Below the pieces are notes generated by a model. The model had not been told where the DNA came from. It did not search any database and worked only from the letters and a program-made list of their open reading frames with translations. A DNA stretch of 15,850 nt. Source: Catenibacterium sp. co_0103 (GTDB taxonomy: Bacteria; Bacillota_I; Bacilli_A; Erysipelotrichales; Coprobacillaceae). Shown piece by piece: positions 1 to 6,792 of the stretch. The stretch spans positions 1 through 15,850 of the forward strand of contig NZ_RCYB01000051.1 of NCBI RefSeq assembly GCF_004168205.1. The letters are read 5' to 3'. Position numbers and translations under genes: made by a program. How positions within the stretch are numbered: the stretch's first letter is position 1; each line of letters starts with the position of its first letter.

Positions 1-107
1 CCCGTACGTACGGTGCAACGGGAGGCACAGAAATAATAATTAATCTCAGTATTGATATTATTTCCTGTCTACCCTATTATTTTCTTATAATAATAAATCC
101 GTTGCAC
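1..107. repeat. GC-rich block and long inverted repeat upstream of the permease
   Basis: The first 28 bases are much richer in GC than what follows. They hold a perfect 12-base palindrome, CCGTACGTACGG (2-13). GTGCAACGG (13-21) has an exact inverted copy, CCGTTGCAC (99-107). Between these arms lie two AT-rich hairpins, 32-62 (12 pairs with one bulge) and 75-95 (7 pairs, 7-base loop), so an RNA crossing the region could fold as a three-way junction. The GC block has competing pairings (1-5 with 18-22; 13-16 with 25-28), so it may be the 3' end of an element that begins outside the window. I could not match it to a known riboswitch. The AT-rich hairpins may be chance; the 9-base GC-containing repeat is the firmer part. 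Confidence 0.4.
52..80 (+). promoter_or_regulatory. Candidate upstream promoter for the permease
   Basis: TTGATA (52-57) and TATTAT (75-80) are separated by 17 bases, the ideal sigma-A spacing. The surroundings are very AT-rich, so a chance match is likely enough to keep confidence low. If active, its transcript would start near 87, leaving a leader of about 80 bases that includes the second promoter and the 144-155 palindrome. Confidence 0.35.
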
Positions 108-130
108 AATAATCAATTACGTGTTATTAT
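102..130 (+). promoter_or_regulatory. Candidate main promoter for the permease, extended -10
   Basis: TTGCAC (102-107), a 17-base spacer and TATTAT (125-130) preceded by TG at 122-123 form a good sigma-A promoter with an extended -10. Transcription would start near 137. The -35 box lies inside the 99-107 arm of the long inverted repeat, so a protein or structure engaging that repeat would affect this promoter. Confidence 0.6.
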
Positions 131-143
131 CTGAATTGTATTT

Positions 144-155
144 TTTGTATACAAA
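144..155. promoter_or_regulatory. Perfect palindrome, candidate operator
   Basis: TTTGTATACAAA is a perfect 12-base palindrome placed just after the predicted start site near 137 and just before the GAGGAGG ribosome binding site (157-163). The position suits a roadblock-type repressor site. The GT-AT-AC core resembles GntR-family operators, but this is inference, since no regulator gene is in the window. Confidence 0.45.
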
Positions 156-167
156 TGAGGAGGAAAT

Positions 168-1499
168 ATGAGTAAAGATCAAACTAGTATGTCAGAAGAA
201 CTTTTCAAATTAGACGGAAAGCCTTCTACATCACAAGCTTTACCTTTAGCACTTCAGCACGTTGTGGCCATGGTTGTCGGATGTGTTGCACCTGCTATTA
301 TTATTTCAGGAGTTGCAGGACTTTCAGCGAGTGATTCAGTTATTCTGATTCAGGCTGCACTTACAATGTCTGCTATCTCTACATTATTTCAGGTTTTTCC
401 GTTATTAAGAGAGAAAAAACTTGCAATTGGGGCAGGATTACCTGTTATCATGGGTATTAGTTTTGCCTATTTACCTACTATGCAGGCAATTGCTGGTGAA
501 TTTGATATTGCAACCATTTTAGGCGCACAGATTGCTGGTGGTATTGTTGCTGTTATTGTAGGACTATTTGTAAAGAAGATTAGAAAATTCTTTCCACCAC
601 TTATTACTGGTACAGTAGTATTCTCAATTGGTTTATCATTGTATCCTACAGCTATTAATTATATGGCTGGTGGTGCAGCTTCTAAGAGTTATGGTTCTTG
701 GCAGAATTGGCTTATTGCTTTTATTACATTAGCTGTTGTTACTTTCTTGAATCATTATGGTAAAGGAATTTTTAAATTAGCTTCTATTTTAATTGGTATT
801 ATTGTTGGTTATATTATTGCTCTCTGCTTTGGTATGATCAATTTCTCAGCTGTCGCAAATGCATCATGGTTTGCTTTACCACAATTCATGCATTTTGGTG
901 TGAAGTTTAATCCAGCAGCATGTGTGGCAATTGCGGTATTATTCGCAATAAACTCTATTCAGGCAATTGGTGATTTCTCTGCCACTACTACAGGTGGTAT
1001 GGATCGTATGCCTACTGATGAAGAATTAAATGGTGGTATTGTTGCTTATGGTTTAACTAATATCTTTTGTGCATTCTTTGGTGGTTTACCAACTGCAACT
1101 TATAGTCAGAATGTTGGTATTGTTGGATCAACAAAAGTTGTATCTAAAAAGGTATTTGGAATTGCAGCTAGTATTATTTTAGTTGCAGGGCTTATTCCTA
1201 AGTTTTCATCACTTTTAACTACCATTCCTTATTGCGTTCTTGGAGGTGCCACTGTTTCTGTATTTGCATCTATTGCGATGACTGGTATTAAATTAATTGC
1301 ATCTCATCCAATGGATTTCAGAAATACTACAGTTGTTGGTTTAGCTGTTGCACTTGGTATGGGTGTTACTCAGGCGAATGCAGCACTTGCATCATTCCCA
1401 TCTTGGGTGACAACTATCTTTGGTAAGTCTCCAGTAGTCCTTGCTACTATTACAGCTATTGTTTTAAACTTAATTTTACCAAAAAATACGAATTCATAG
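168..1499 (+). CDS. NCS2-family nucleobase (xanthine/uracil-type) permease
   Basis: This 443-residue integral membrane protein resembles the nucleobase:cation symporter-2 family, which imports purines or pyrimidines with a proton or sodium ion. It is almost entirely hydrophobic segments. Family landmarks are the QH pair in TM1 (Q30-H31), the glycine-rich block G88-G90 followed by PVIMG, the IGD element (267-269) in the TM8 region, and QNVG (314-317) in the TM10 region, where QN is typical of xanthine rather than uracil carriers. The usual TM8 substrate-binding glutamate (E in ETxGD) appears as Q265, and the usual aspartate in the following GGxxxDG stretch appears as Y294, so the exact substrate is uncertain. 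The ATG at 168 has a strong GAGGAGG four bases upstream. The gene stands alone between its own promoter and terminator, next to pyrH. Purine or xanthine import is my best guess. Confidence 0.85.
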   Translation: MSKDQTSMSEELFKLDGKPSTSQALPLALQHVVAMVVGCVAPAIIISGVAGLSASDSVILIQAALTMSAISTLFQVFPLLREKKLAIGAGLPVIMGISFAYLPTMQAIAGEFDIATILGAQIAGGIVAVIVGLFVKKIRKFFPPLITGTVVFSIGLSLYPTAINYMAGGAASKSYGSWQNWLIAFITLAVVTFLNHYGKGIFKLASILIGIIVGYIIALCFGMINFSAVANASWFALPQFMHFGVKFNPAACVAIAVLFAINSIQAIGDFSATTTGGMDRMPTDEELNGGIVAYGLTNIFCAFFGGLPTATYSQNVGIVGSTKVVSKKVFGIAASIILVAGLIPKFSSLLTTIPYCVLGGATVSVFASIAMTGIKLIASHPMDFRNTTVVGLAVALGMGVTQANAALASFPSWVTTIFGKSPVVLATITAIVLNLILPKNTNS

Positions 1500-1506
1500 T
1501 ATAATG

Positions 1507-1538
1507 CTTCCTGATTATTTAATCAGGAAGTTTTTGTT
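1507..1538 (+). terminator. Rho-independent terminator of the permease gene
   Basis: CTTCCTGATT (1507-1516) and AATCAGGAAG (1521-1530) make a perfect 10-pair stem with a 4-base loop, followed by TTTTTGTTT. It begins eight bases after the permease stop codon and separates that gene from pyrH. Confidence 0.92.
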
Positions 1539-1570
1539 TGAGGAGTAAGTTTTGTGGCATCAGTTCGTTG

Positions 1571-1599
1571 TTGACTAAAAACTTAATTCTATTTATAAT
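1571..1599 (+). promoter_or_regulatory. Promoter of pyrH-frr
   Basis: TTGACT (1571-1576), a 17-base spacer and TATAAT (1594-1599) are close to the sigma-A consensus. The start site would be near 1606, giving a leader of about 25 bases that ends in the ribosome binding site AGAAGGAGA (1617-1625). There is no room for a regulatory leader. Confidence 0.85.
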
Positions 1600-1630
1600 T
1601 AATTTGTAGATTTTACAGAAGGAGATCCAT

Positions 1631-2347
1631 ATGAATTATAAAAGAGTTTTATTAAAAATAAGTGGTGAAGCTTTGGCTGGTGATCAGGGCTTTGGTATTA
1701 ATCCTATTGTAGTTAAAGACATTGCACAGCAGATCAAAGATGCAAAAGATCTAGGTGTTGAAATTGCGATTGTTTGTGGTGGCGGTAATATCTGGAGAGG
1801 TAAGACTGGTGCCGATATGGGTATGGAAAGAGCAAGTGCAGATTACATGGGTATGCTTGCAACTGTTATGAACGGTCTTGCTTTACAGAATGCTTTAGAG
1901 TCAATTGGTCTTGAAACACGTGTTATGACTGCTATTGATATGAAAGAAGTAGCTGAACCATATATCAGAAGAAGAGCTGTACGTCATCTTGAAAAAGGTC
2001 GTATTGTTATTTTCTCAGCTGGAACAGGTAGTCCATACTTTACTACAGACACAACTGCTGCATTAAGAGCTGCTGAAATTCATGCAGATGTTATCTTGAT
2101 GGCTAAGAATGGTGTTGATGGTGTTTATTCAGCTGATCCTAAGTTAGATCCAAATGCTGTTAAGTTTGATAAGTTAACTTACTTAGATGTTCTTAATAAA
2201 GATTTAAAGATCATGGATCAGACAGCTATTACATTATGTAAAGACAACAACATTGATTTAAGTGTATTTAATATGCAGAAAGAAGGAAATATTGCGTTAG
2301 CATGTAAACAGGAAGTAGCTGGCACAATTATTTCAAAGGGAGAATAA
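1631..2347 (+). CDS. pyrH: UMP kinase
   Basis: PyrH phosphorylates UMP to UDP with ATP, the step that feeds UTP and CTP synthesis; bacterial PyrH is a cytosolic hexamer of the amino-acid-kinase fold, unrelated to eukaryotic UMP/CMP kinases. The 238-residue length is normal. Visible motifs are the N-terminal KISGEAL (phosphate-binding), CGGGNIWRG (around 49-57), [13 protein letters not shown], the central [17 protein letters not shown] stretch (substrate and oligomer region) and the ATP-site [12 protein letters not shown]. All are intact. It has its own promoter and an AGAAGGAGA ribosome binding site six bases from the ATG. frr begins two bases after its stop codon, so the two are co-expressed. 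In Bacillus pyrH follows rpsB-tsf; here a permease unit lies upstream instead. Confidence 0.98.
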   Translation: MNYKRVLLKISGEALAGDQGFGINPIVVKDIAQQIKDAKDLGVEIAIVCGGGNIWRGKTGADMGMERASADYMGMLATVMNGLALQNALESIGLETRVMTAIDMKEVAEPYIRRRAVRHLEKGRIVIFSAGTGSPYFTTDTTAALRAAEIHADVILMAKNGVDGVYSADPKLDPNAVKFDKLTYLDVLNKDLKIMDQTAITLCKDNNIDLSVFNMQKEGNIALACKQEVAGTIISKGE

Positions 2348-2349
2348 TA

Positions 2350-2895
2350 ATGGTAGAATTAGTACTTGAAGAAGCAAAAGAAAAGATGGAGAAATCAATT
2401 GACGCTTTCTCTAATGAATTAGTTAATATTAGAACTGGACGTTCTAATCCAAGCATGCTTGATAGAGTTATGGTTGAATATTATGGTTCACCAACTCCAC
2501 TTAATCAGGTTGCTGGTATTTCAGTTGTAGAAGGTCGTCAGTTAGTGATTAAGCCTTATGATAAGAATTCTATGAAGGATATTGAACATGGTATTTACCA
2601 GGCCGATTTAGGTTTAACTCCACAGAATGATGGAACAGTCATCCGTATTGTGATTCCACCTCTAACTGAAGAAAGAAGAAAAGAAATGGTTAAGCAGGTA
2701 AATAAGCTTGCTGAAGAAGCTAAGGTTGCTTTAAGAAATATCAGAAGAAATGCAAATGCTGATGTTGAAAAGACTGGCGAAACTGAAGATGAAGTAAAAG
2801 CAGGTAAGGAAGATGTTCAGGATTTAACAAATGAATTTGTTAAGAAAATTGAACAGATTGCTAAAGAAAAAGAAAAGGATTTAATGACAGTTTAA
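2350..2895 (+). CDS. frr: Ribosome recycling factor
   Basis: RRF acts with EF-G to split the post-termination 70S ribosome so that it can start a new round. The 181 residues are close to the usual 185. Family landmarks are the N-terminal helix ending in NIRTGRSNPSMLDR, the small domain II beginning VEYYGSPTPLNQVA, the IKPYDKNSM segment, and the long C-terminal helices with LTEERRKEMVKQVN and NIRRNAN. The start lies two bases after the pyrH stop; the ribosome binding site GGGAGA (2338-2343) lies within the end of pyrH, so translation is probably coupled. The gene is followed directly by a strong terminator. Confidence 0.98.
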   Translation: MVELVLEEAKEKMEKSIDAFSNELVNIRTGRSNPSMLDRVMVEYYGSPTPLNQVAGISVVEGRQLVIKPYDKNSMKDIEHGIYQADLGLTPQNDGTVIRIVIPPLTEERRKEMVKQVNKLAEEAKVALRNIRRNANADVEKTGETEDEVKAGKEDVQDLTNEFVKKIEQIAKEKEKDLMTV

Positions 2896-2905
2896 TGTCA
2901 TTTTT

Positions 2906-2933
2906 GGGAGGATTATGAAATCCTCCTTTTTTT
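2906..2933 (+). terminator. Rho-independent terminator of pyrH-frr
   Basis: GGAGGATT (2907-2914) pairs perfectly with AATCCTCC (2919-2926) around a 4-base loop and is followed by seven T. It starts 10 bases after the frr stop codon. The 5' arm resembles a ribosome binding site followed by ATG, but it is locked in the stem and has no useful reading frame. Confidence 0.95.
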
Positions 2934-2939
2934 GTCTGT

Positions 2940-2967
2940 TTGAAAATGGAGTGCACTATGTTATAAT
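2940..2967 (+). promoter_or_regulatory. Promoter of uppS-cdsA-dxr-rseP-polC, extended -10
   Basis: TTGAAA (2940-2945), a 16-base spacer and a perfect TATAAT (2962-2967) preceded by TG at 2959-2960 make a strong sigma-A promoter. It begins seven bases after the terminator T-run. The predicted start site, near 2974, lies almost on the ribosome binding site GAGGTGA (2977-2983), so the mRNA leader is only about 15 bases. Confidence 0.88.
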
Positions 2968-2988
2968 ACGGTTTATGAGGTGATTATT

Positions 2989-3732
2989 ATGCTTTTTAAA
3001 AGAAAAGAAAAATATACATTAGATATGAATCGAATTCCAGCTCATATCGCATTTATCATGGATGGAAATGGAAGATGGGCTAAGAAAAGAAAAATGCCTA
3101 GAACATATGGTCATCATGAAGGAACTAAAACAATAAGAAATCTTGCTTTAGAAGCCAACAACTTAGGTGTAAAAGCAATGACTGTCTATGCATTCTCTAC
3201 TGAAAACTTTAAAAGAGAACAGAGTGAAGTAGAATATATCTTTAAGTTACCTAAAGAGTTCTTCTCTTTATATTTTCAGGAACTAATGGATAATAATGTA
3301 CGTATTATGACAATTGGTCATCTAAAACTCGCACCACAGGAAACTCAAGACATTATTAATGATGCTATTACTAAAACTAAAGATAATACTGGATTAAAGC
3401 TTGTCTTTGCATTTATTTATGGTGGACGTGATGAAATCGTTGAAGCTACTAAAGCGATTTGTGAAGAATATAAAGAAGGTAAGATTGACTTAGATAATAT
3501 TACAGAAGATTATTTTGAATCTCATTTAATGACTAAAGAATTACCGCCTGTTGATTTAATGATTCGCTCAAGTGGTGAATGTCGTTTATCTAACTTCTTA
3601 TTATGGCAGTTAAGTTATGCTGAATTTATTTTTGATGAAGCATATTGGCCAGATTTTAATGCGGAAAAATTACATGAATGCATATGGAAATATCAGAATA
3701 GAGATCGTCGTTATGGAGGAGTGAAGAAATGA
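2989..3732 (+). CDS. uppS: Undecaprenyl diphosphate synthase (isoprenyl transferase)
   Basis: UppS is a cis-prenyltransferase that extends farnesyl diphosphate with isopentenyl diphosphate units to C55 undecaprenyl diphosphate, the lipid carrier for peptidoglycan and teichoic acids. Motifs from the ATG at 2989: IMDGNGRWA with catalytic D25 (diphosphate binding), FSTENFKRE in the flexible loop, YGGRDEI, and the C-terminal SGECRLSNFLLWQ with the WPDF ending. The length is 247 residues. A GTG at 2980 would add three residues, but it lies inside the ribosome binding site GAGGTGA, so the ATG at 2989 is chosen. Two family-conserved positions differ: the Asn usual before YGGR is I143, and the Trp of SxENW is Phe. 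The stop overlaps the cdsA start (ATGA). Confidence 0.95.
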   Translation: MLFKRKEKYTLDMNRIPAHIAFIMDGNGRWAKKRKMPRTYGHHEGTKTIRNLALEANNLGVKAMTVYAFSTENFKREQSEVEYIFKLPKEFFSLYFQELMDNNVRIMTIGHLKLAPQETQDIINDAITKTKDNTGLKLVFAFIYGGRDEIVEATKAICEEYKEGKIDLDNITEDYFESHLMTKELPPVDLMIRSSGECRLSNFLLWQLSYAEFIFDEAYWPDFNAEKLHECIWKYQNRDRRYGGVKK

Positions 3733-4502
3733 AGCAAAGGGTCATAACAGCGATTGTATTAGTAGTTTTATTTTTACCGTGTGTTATTGTAAGTGGTATT
3801 CCTTTTAAAATCCTTATAGCTTTTATTGGGGCTATGGCTACATATGAATTACTATCTATTACAAAAGAACCTAAGCCACATTTCTATTTATATGGAGTAC
3901 TAGGTGTTTATATTCTAGGTTCATTATTCTTTTCAAAAGGTTTACTTGTATCTAATATGTTTATTGTAATTTACATGGTTATATTATTAACTTGTGGAAT
4001 ATTTGATGCCGGTATGCCTTTCTTGAGAATTTCATATTACTTTACAAGTGCGACTTTAGTAGCTCTTGGTCTTCATGCTATTTATTATTTTAGAACAGCC
4101 TTAGATATCAGATATGTTATCTTCTTAGCACTTGCGACTTTAGGCGCTGATACATTTGCTTATTTTGTGGGACGTGCAATTGGTAAACATAAACTTAATC
4201 CTCGTCTTTCACCTAAGAAGACAATTGAAGGCTCTATTGGTGGTATAGTATGTGGTGGCTTATTAGGTTTAGCTTATGCTTATTGTGTTCAGATTCCTTA
4301 TTCACTTCCTTATCTTGCCTTAATGAGCTTTGTACTTGCAACAACAGGTCAGATTGGTGATTTGACATTTAGCTCTATTAAGAGAACTTTTGAAGTAAAG
4401 GACTATTCTCAGATTTTCCCTGGTCATGGTGGTGTGTTGGATCGTTTTGATTCTATCATCTTTAATTCTATGATTTTAGGATTCTTACTTACATTACTCT
4501 AA
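3729..4502 (+). CDS. cdsA: Phosphatidate cytidylyltransferase (CDP-diacylglycerol synthase)
   Basis: CdsA uses CTP and phosphatidic acid to make CDP-diacylglycerol, the precursor of phosphatidylglycerol, cardiolipin and other phospholipids, in the cytoplasmic membrane. The 257 residues form several hydrophobic segments. The family signature near the C-terminus (about 215-242) is clear: SSIKRTFEVKD, then PGHGGVLDRFDS, carrying the conserved KR, KD, HGG and DRFD residues. GADTFAYFVGR and SPKKTIEGSIGG are also typical of the family. The start codon overlaps the uppS stop by four bases, indicating translational coupling. The single AGG codon at residue 4 falls where the family commonly has Arg (MKQR), consistent with the standard code. 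Confidence 0.96.
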   Translation: MKQRVITAIVLVVLFLPCVIVSGIPFKILIAFIGAMATYELLSITKEPKPHFYLYGVLGVYILGSLFFSKGLLVSNMFIVIYMVILLTCGIFDAGMPFLRISYYFTSATLVALGLHAIYYFRTALDIRYVIFLALATLGADTFAYFVGRAIGKHKLNPRLSPKKTIEGSIGGIVCGGLLGLAYAYCVQIPYSLPYLALMSFVLATTGQIGDLTFSSIKRTFEVKDYSQIFPGHGGVLDRFDSIIFNSMILGFLLTLL

Positions 4503-4517
4503 TGAAGGAGGCAATCT

Positions 4518-5666
4518 ATGAAAAAAATTACAGTACTTGGTGTGACTGGTTCTATTGGAACGCAGACAATTGATGTTGTGACTGGACATCCTGATGAATT
4601 TGAAATTGTTGCAATGTCAGCAGGACACAATATCAAGAAATTAGAAGAAATTATGAATCAGATTCCTGTTCCACATATTTGTGTACTAGAACAGAAAGAT
4701 TATGATTATTTAAGTGAAAAATATCCAGATCGTCATTTTTATCTTGGACAGGAAGGACTTATTCAAATTAGTACTCTTGAAGAGACAGAAATAGTTCTTA
4801 ATGCGATTGTAGGATTTGCAGGATTATTACCAACTATAGAAGCAATTAAAGCAGGTAAGGATATTGCACTTGCAAACAAAGAAACTCTAGTAGTTGCAGG
4901 ACATATTATTATTCCTCTCGCAAAAGAATATGGCATTCAGCTTTTACCTGTAGATAGTGAACATAGTGCTATTTTCCAATCAATGCATGGAGAGTATCTA
5001 AGAGAAATTTCAAAAATAATTTTAACATGTAGTGGTGGAAGTTTCCGTGATAAATCATTAGATGAATTAAAGGATGCTACTGTTGAACAGGCATTAAATC
5101 ATCCTAACTGGAGCATGGGGGCAAAGATTACTATTGATAGTGCGACTTTAGTTAATAAAGGTTTAGAGGTGATGGAAGCCAAATGGCTTTTTGATGTAGA
5201 TTATGATGATATTGAAGTATTGATTCATCCTGAAAGTGTTGTACATTCTATGATTGAATGTACAGATACTGCAGTAATTGGACAATTAGGTACTCCAGAT
5301 ATGCGTTTGCCTATTCAATATGCTTTAACATATCCTCATAGAATACCACTTATTAATAGTAAGAGACTTTCTTTATCAGATATTGGAACACTTCATTTCT
5401 ATAAGCCTGATACAGAAAGATTTAAGGCACTACCTCTTGCTTATCGTGCAGGAAGAATAGGGGGCAGTATGCCTTGTGTCTTCAATGGCGCAAATGAAGA
5501 AGCCAACCAGTTATTCCGTGATGGAAAGATTAAATTCCTAGAAATCGTTGATTTAATTGAAGAAGCCATGAATGCACATACTGTTATTGAAAATCCATCT
5601 CTTGACGAATTGATCAAGATAGATGCGGAAGCAAGAGCTTTTGTAAGAAAGAGAGTAGGTTTATAA
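4518..5666 (+). CDS. dxr: 1-deoxy-D-xylulose 5-phosphate reductoisomerase
   Basis: Dxr converts DXP to 2-C-methyl-D-erythritol 4-phosphate with NADPH, the committed step of the MEP isoprenoid pathway and the target of fosmidomycin. Its product feeds the substrates of UppS, encoded two genes upstream. The 382-residue protein has the N-terminal NADPH-binding GVTGSIG (8-14), ANKETLV, the metal-binding PVDSEHSA (D146, E148), the flexible-loop region NHPNWSMG, and NKGLEVMEA with N213, K214 and metal ligand E217. The C-terminal helical domain is complete. A strong AAGGAGG (4505-4511) lies six bases before the ATG. rseP starts one base after the stop. The organism therefore makes at least part of its isoprenoid by the MEP route. 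Confidence 0.97.
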   Translation: MKKITVLGVTGSIGTQTIDVVTGHPDEFEIVAMSAGHNIKKLEEIMNQIPVPHICVLEQKDYDYLSEKYPDRHFYLGQEGLIQISTLEETEIVLNAIVGFAGLLPTIEAIKAGKDIALANKETLVVAGHIIIPLAKEYGIQLLPVDSEHSAIFQSMHGEYLREISKIILTCSGGSFRDKSLDELKDATVEQALNHPNWSMGAKITIDSATLVNKGLEVMEAKWLFDVDYDDIEVLIHPESVVHSMIECTDTAVIGQLGTPDMRLPIQYALTYPHRIPLINSKRLSLSDIGTLHFYKPDTERFKALPLAYRAGRIGGSMPCVFNGANEEANQLFRDGKIKFLEIVDLIEEAMNAHTVIENPSLDELIKIDAEARAFVRKRVGL

Positions 5667-5667
5667 G

Positions 5668-6759
5668 ATGCAGACTTTATTGAATATACTCGTTTTCCTG
5701 CTTATTCTTACAGGAATTATTGTCATACATGAATTAGGACACTTTGTAACTGCTAAGTTTTTCAAGGTTTATTGTGGCGCATTTAGTATTGGTATGGGTC
5801 CTAAGATTTATGGAAAAAAAGGAAAAGAAACAGAATTCCAGATTCGTGCTTTACCAATAGGTGGTTTTGTCTCTATGGCAGGTGAAGCGGATCAGGAAGA
5901 CGATGAAGAACTTAAGGATGTTCCAGTAGAACGTACATTAAAGGGTAAGAAGACATATCAAAAGATTATTATTATGCTTGCAGGTGTCTTTATGAATTTC
6001 ATGCTTGCACTTGTCATTATGTTATCTGCAAACTTAATGGGTGGTCAGGTAAATGTCAATCGTTGTGAAGTAGGAACGCTCGTAGAAAATGGTTCTGCGA
6101 CAAAATATGGATTTAAAAAAGGTGACATTATAACTAATATTGAATGTAAGCAGACTGGTGTGTCGTATGCAGTCGCAAGTTATGAAGATCTTCATAGTGA
6201 TATGACTAAGAAAGCATTAAAGATTAATTCTAGAAATGCGACATTAGATATTACTGTCAGACGTGGTAAAAATAGTATTGTGGTCAAGGCAGTGAGTCCA
6301 TATAATGAAGAACAGGGGCGTTATGTTCTTGGCTTTATGCAGGTGACTCGAAGAATGAGTGTCACTGAAGCATTCAGCTATACATTTAAAGAATTATGTG
6401 AGATGTCTACTGCAATCTTTCATGCATTGGGACAGCTTATTGTGAATTTTGCGTCTACTATTAAGCAGATGTCAGGACCGGTGGGAATTTATAAAGTCAC
6501 TTCACAGGTAAGAGAATCTGGTTCTATGACAACACTTCTATATTTAGTTGCGATGTTGTCAGTAAATATTGGAATCTTAAACTTATTGCCTATTCCGGGG
6601 TTAGATGGCTATCAGGCTATTCTTTCTTTAATTGAAGGTATTATCCATAGAGAAGTACCTGTGAAGGTGAAATATGCATTGCAGGTTCTTGGACTTGCAC
6701 TTGTATTTGGTCTCATGATTGCAGTTACTTATCAGGATCTGCTGCGATTTTTTAAATAA
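5668..6759 (+). CDS. rseP: RseP/RasP-type site-2 membrane zinc protease
   Basis: This 363-residue M50 metalloprotease cuts substrates within the membrane, such as anti-sigma factors and leftover signal peptides in related Firmicutes. Seen in the sequence: a first membrane segment (about 4-26) holding the zinc-binding HELGH (H21, E22, H25), a second hydrophobic segment around 100-122, a single PDZ-like region (about 125-210), and a C-terminal membrane segment with NLLPIPGLDG, where D313 is the third zinc ligand in the family, followed by a last hydrophobic segment. The ribosome binding site is weak (AGG at 5657-5659) and the gap to dxr is one base, so expression probably depends on coupling to dxr. 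The stop codon lies inside the 5' arm of a hairpin. No anti-sigma factor is encoded here, so the substrate is unknown. Confidence 0.95.
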   Translation: MQTLLNILVFLLILTGIIVIHELGHFVTAKFFKVYCGAFSIGMGPKIYGKKGKETEFQIRALPIGGFVSMAGEADQEDDEELKDVPVERTLKGKKTYQKIIIMLAGVFMNFMLALVIMLSANLMGGQVNVNRCEVGTLVENGSATKYGFKKGDIITNIECKQTGVSYAVASYEDLHSDMTKKALKINSRNATLDITVRRGKNSIVVKAVSPYNEEQGRYVLGFMQVTRRMSVTEAFSYTFKELCEMSTAIFHALGQLIVNFASTIKQMSGPVGIYKVTSQVRESGSMTTLLYLVAMLSVNIGILNLLPIPGLDGYQAILSLIEGIIHREVPVKVKYALQVLGLALVFGLMIAVTYQDLLRFFK

Positions 6760-6779
6760 AGGAACTTCGGTTCCTTTTT
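6758..6779 (+). terminator. UUCG hairpin with short U-tract between rseP and polC (attenuator-like)
   Basis: AAAGGAAC (6758-6765) pairs perfectly with GTTCCTTT (6770-6777) around a TTCG loop, and T continues to 6779. The stem begins within the rseP TAA (6757-6759). Only 33 bases separate rseP from polC and I see no promoter there, so full termination would leave polC unexpressed. A partial terminator or RNA-stabilising hairpin is more likely. Confidence 0.65.
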
Positions 6780-6792
6780 AAAAGGTGATTTT

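Noticed and set aside
22..107. Purine riboswitch before the permease
   Set aside because: GTCTACC (66-73 region) recalls the J2/3 segment of purine riboswitches, and such permeases are often under one. The other invariant parts, such as the UAUA junction, the loop-loop sequences and GACUA before the closing stem, are missing.
539..1047. Repeated 15-base stretch in the permease (about 539-553 and 1033-1047)
   Set aside because: Both copies encode the short peptide GGIVA in different parts of the protein and are explained by similar codon use.
1540..1574. Small ORF after GAGGAG (1540-1545), starting at GTG 1554 and ending after six codons
   Set aside because: It lies downstream of a terminator and upstream of the pyrH start site, so it should not be transcribed; probably chance.
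2980..2988. GTG start for uppS at 2980
   Set aside because: It lies inside the ribosome binding site GAGGTGA; the ATG at 2989 has correct spacing.
3738..3740. Possible recoding of AGG or CGA/CGG, known from some uncultivated Firmicutes
   Set aside because: The AGG at cdsA residue 4 falls at the usual Arg of MKQR. CGA encodes the invariant Arg of the PolC GSRGSVGSS motif (near 9427) and others. I found no in-frame CGG. The standard code explains all motifs.
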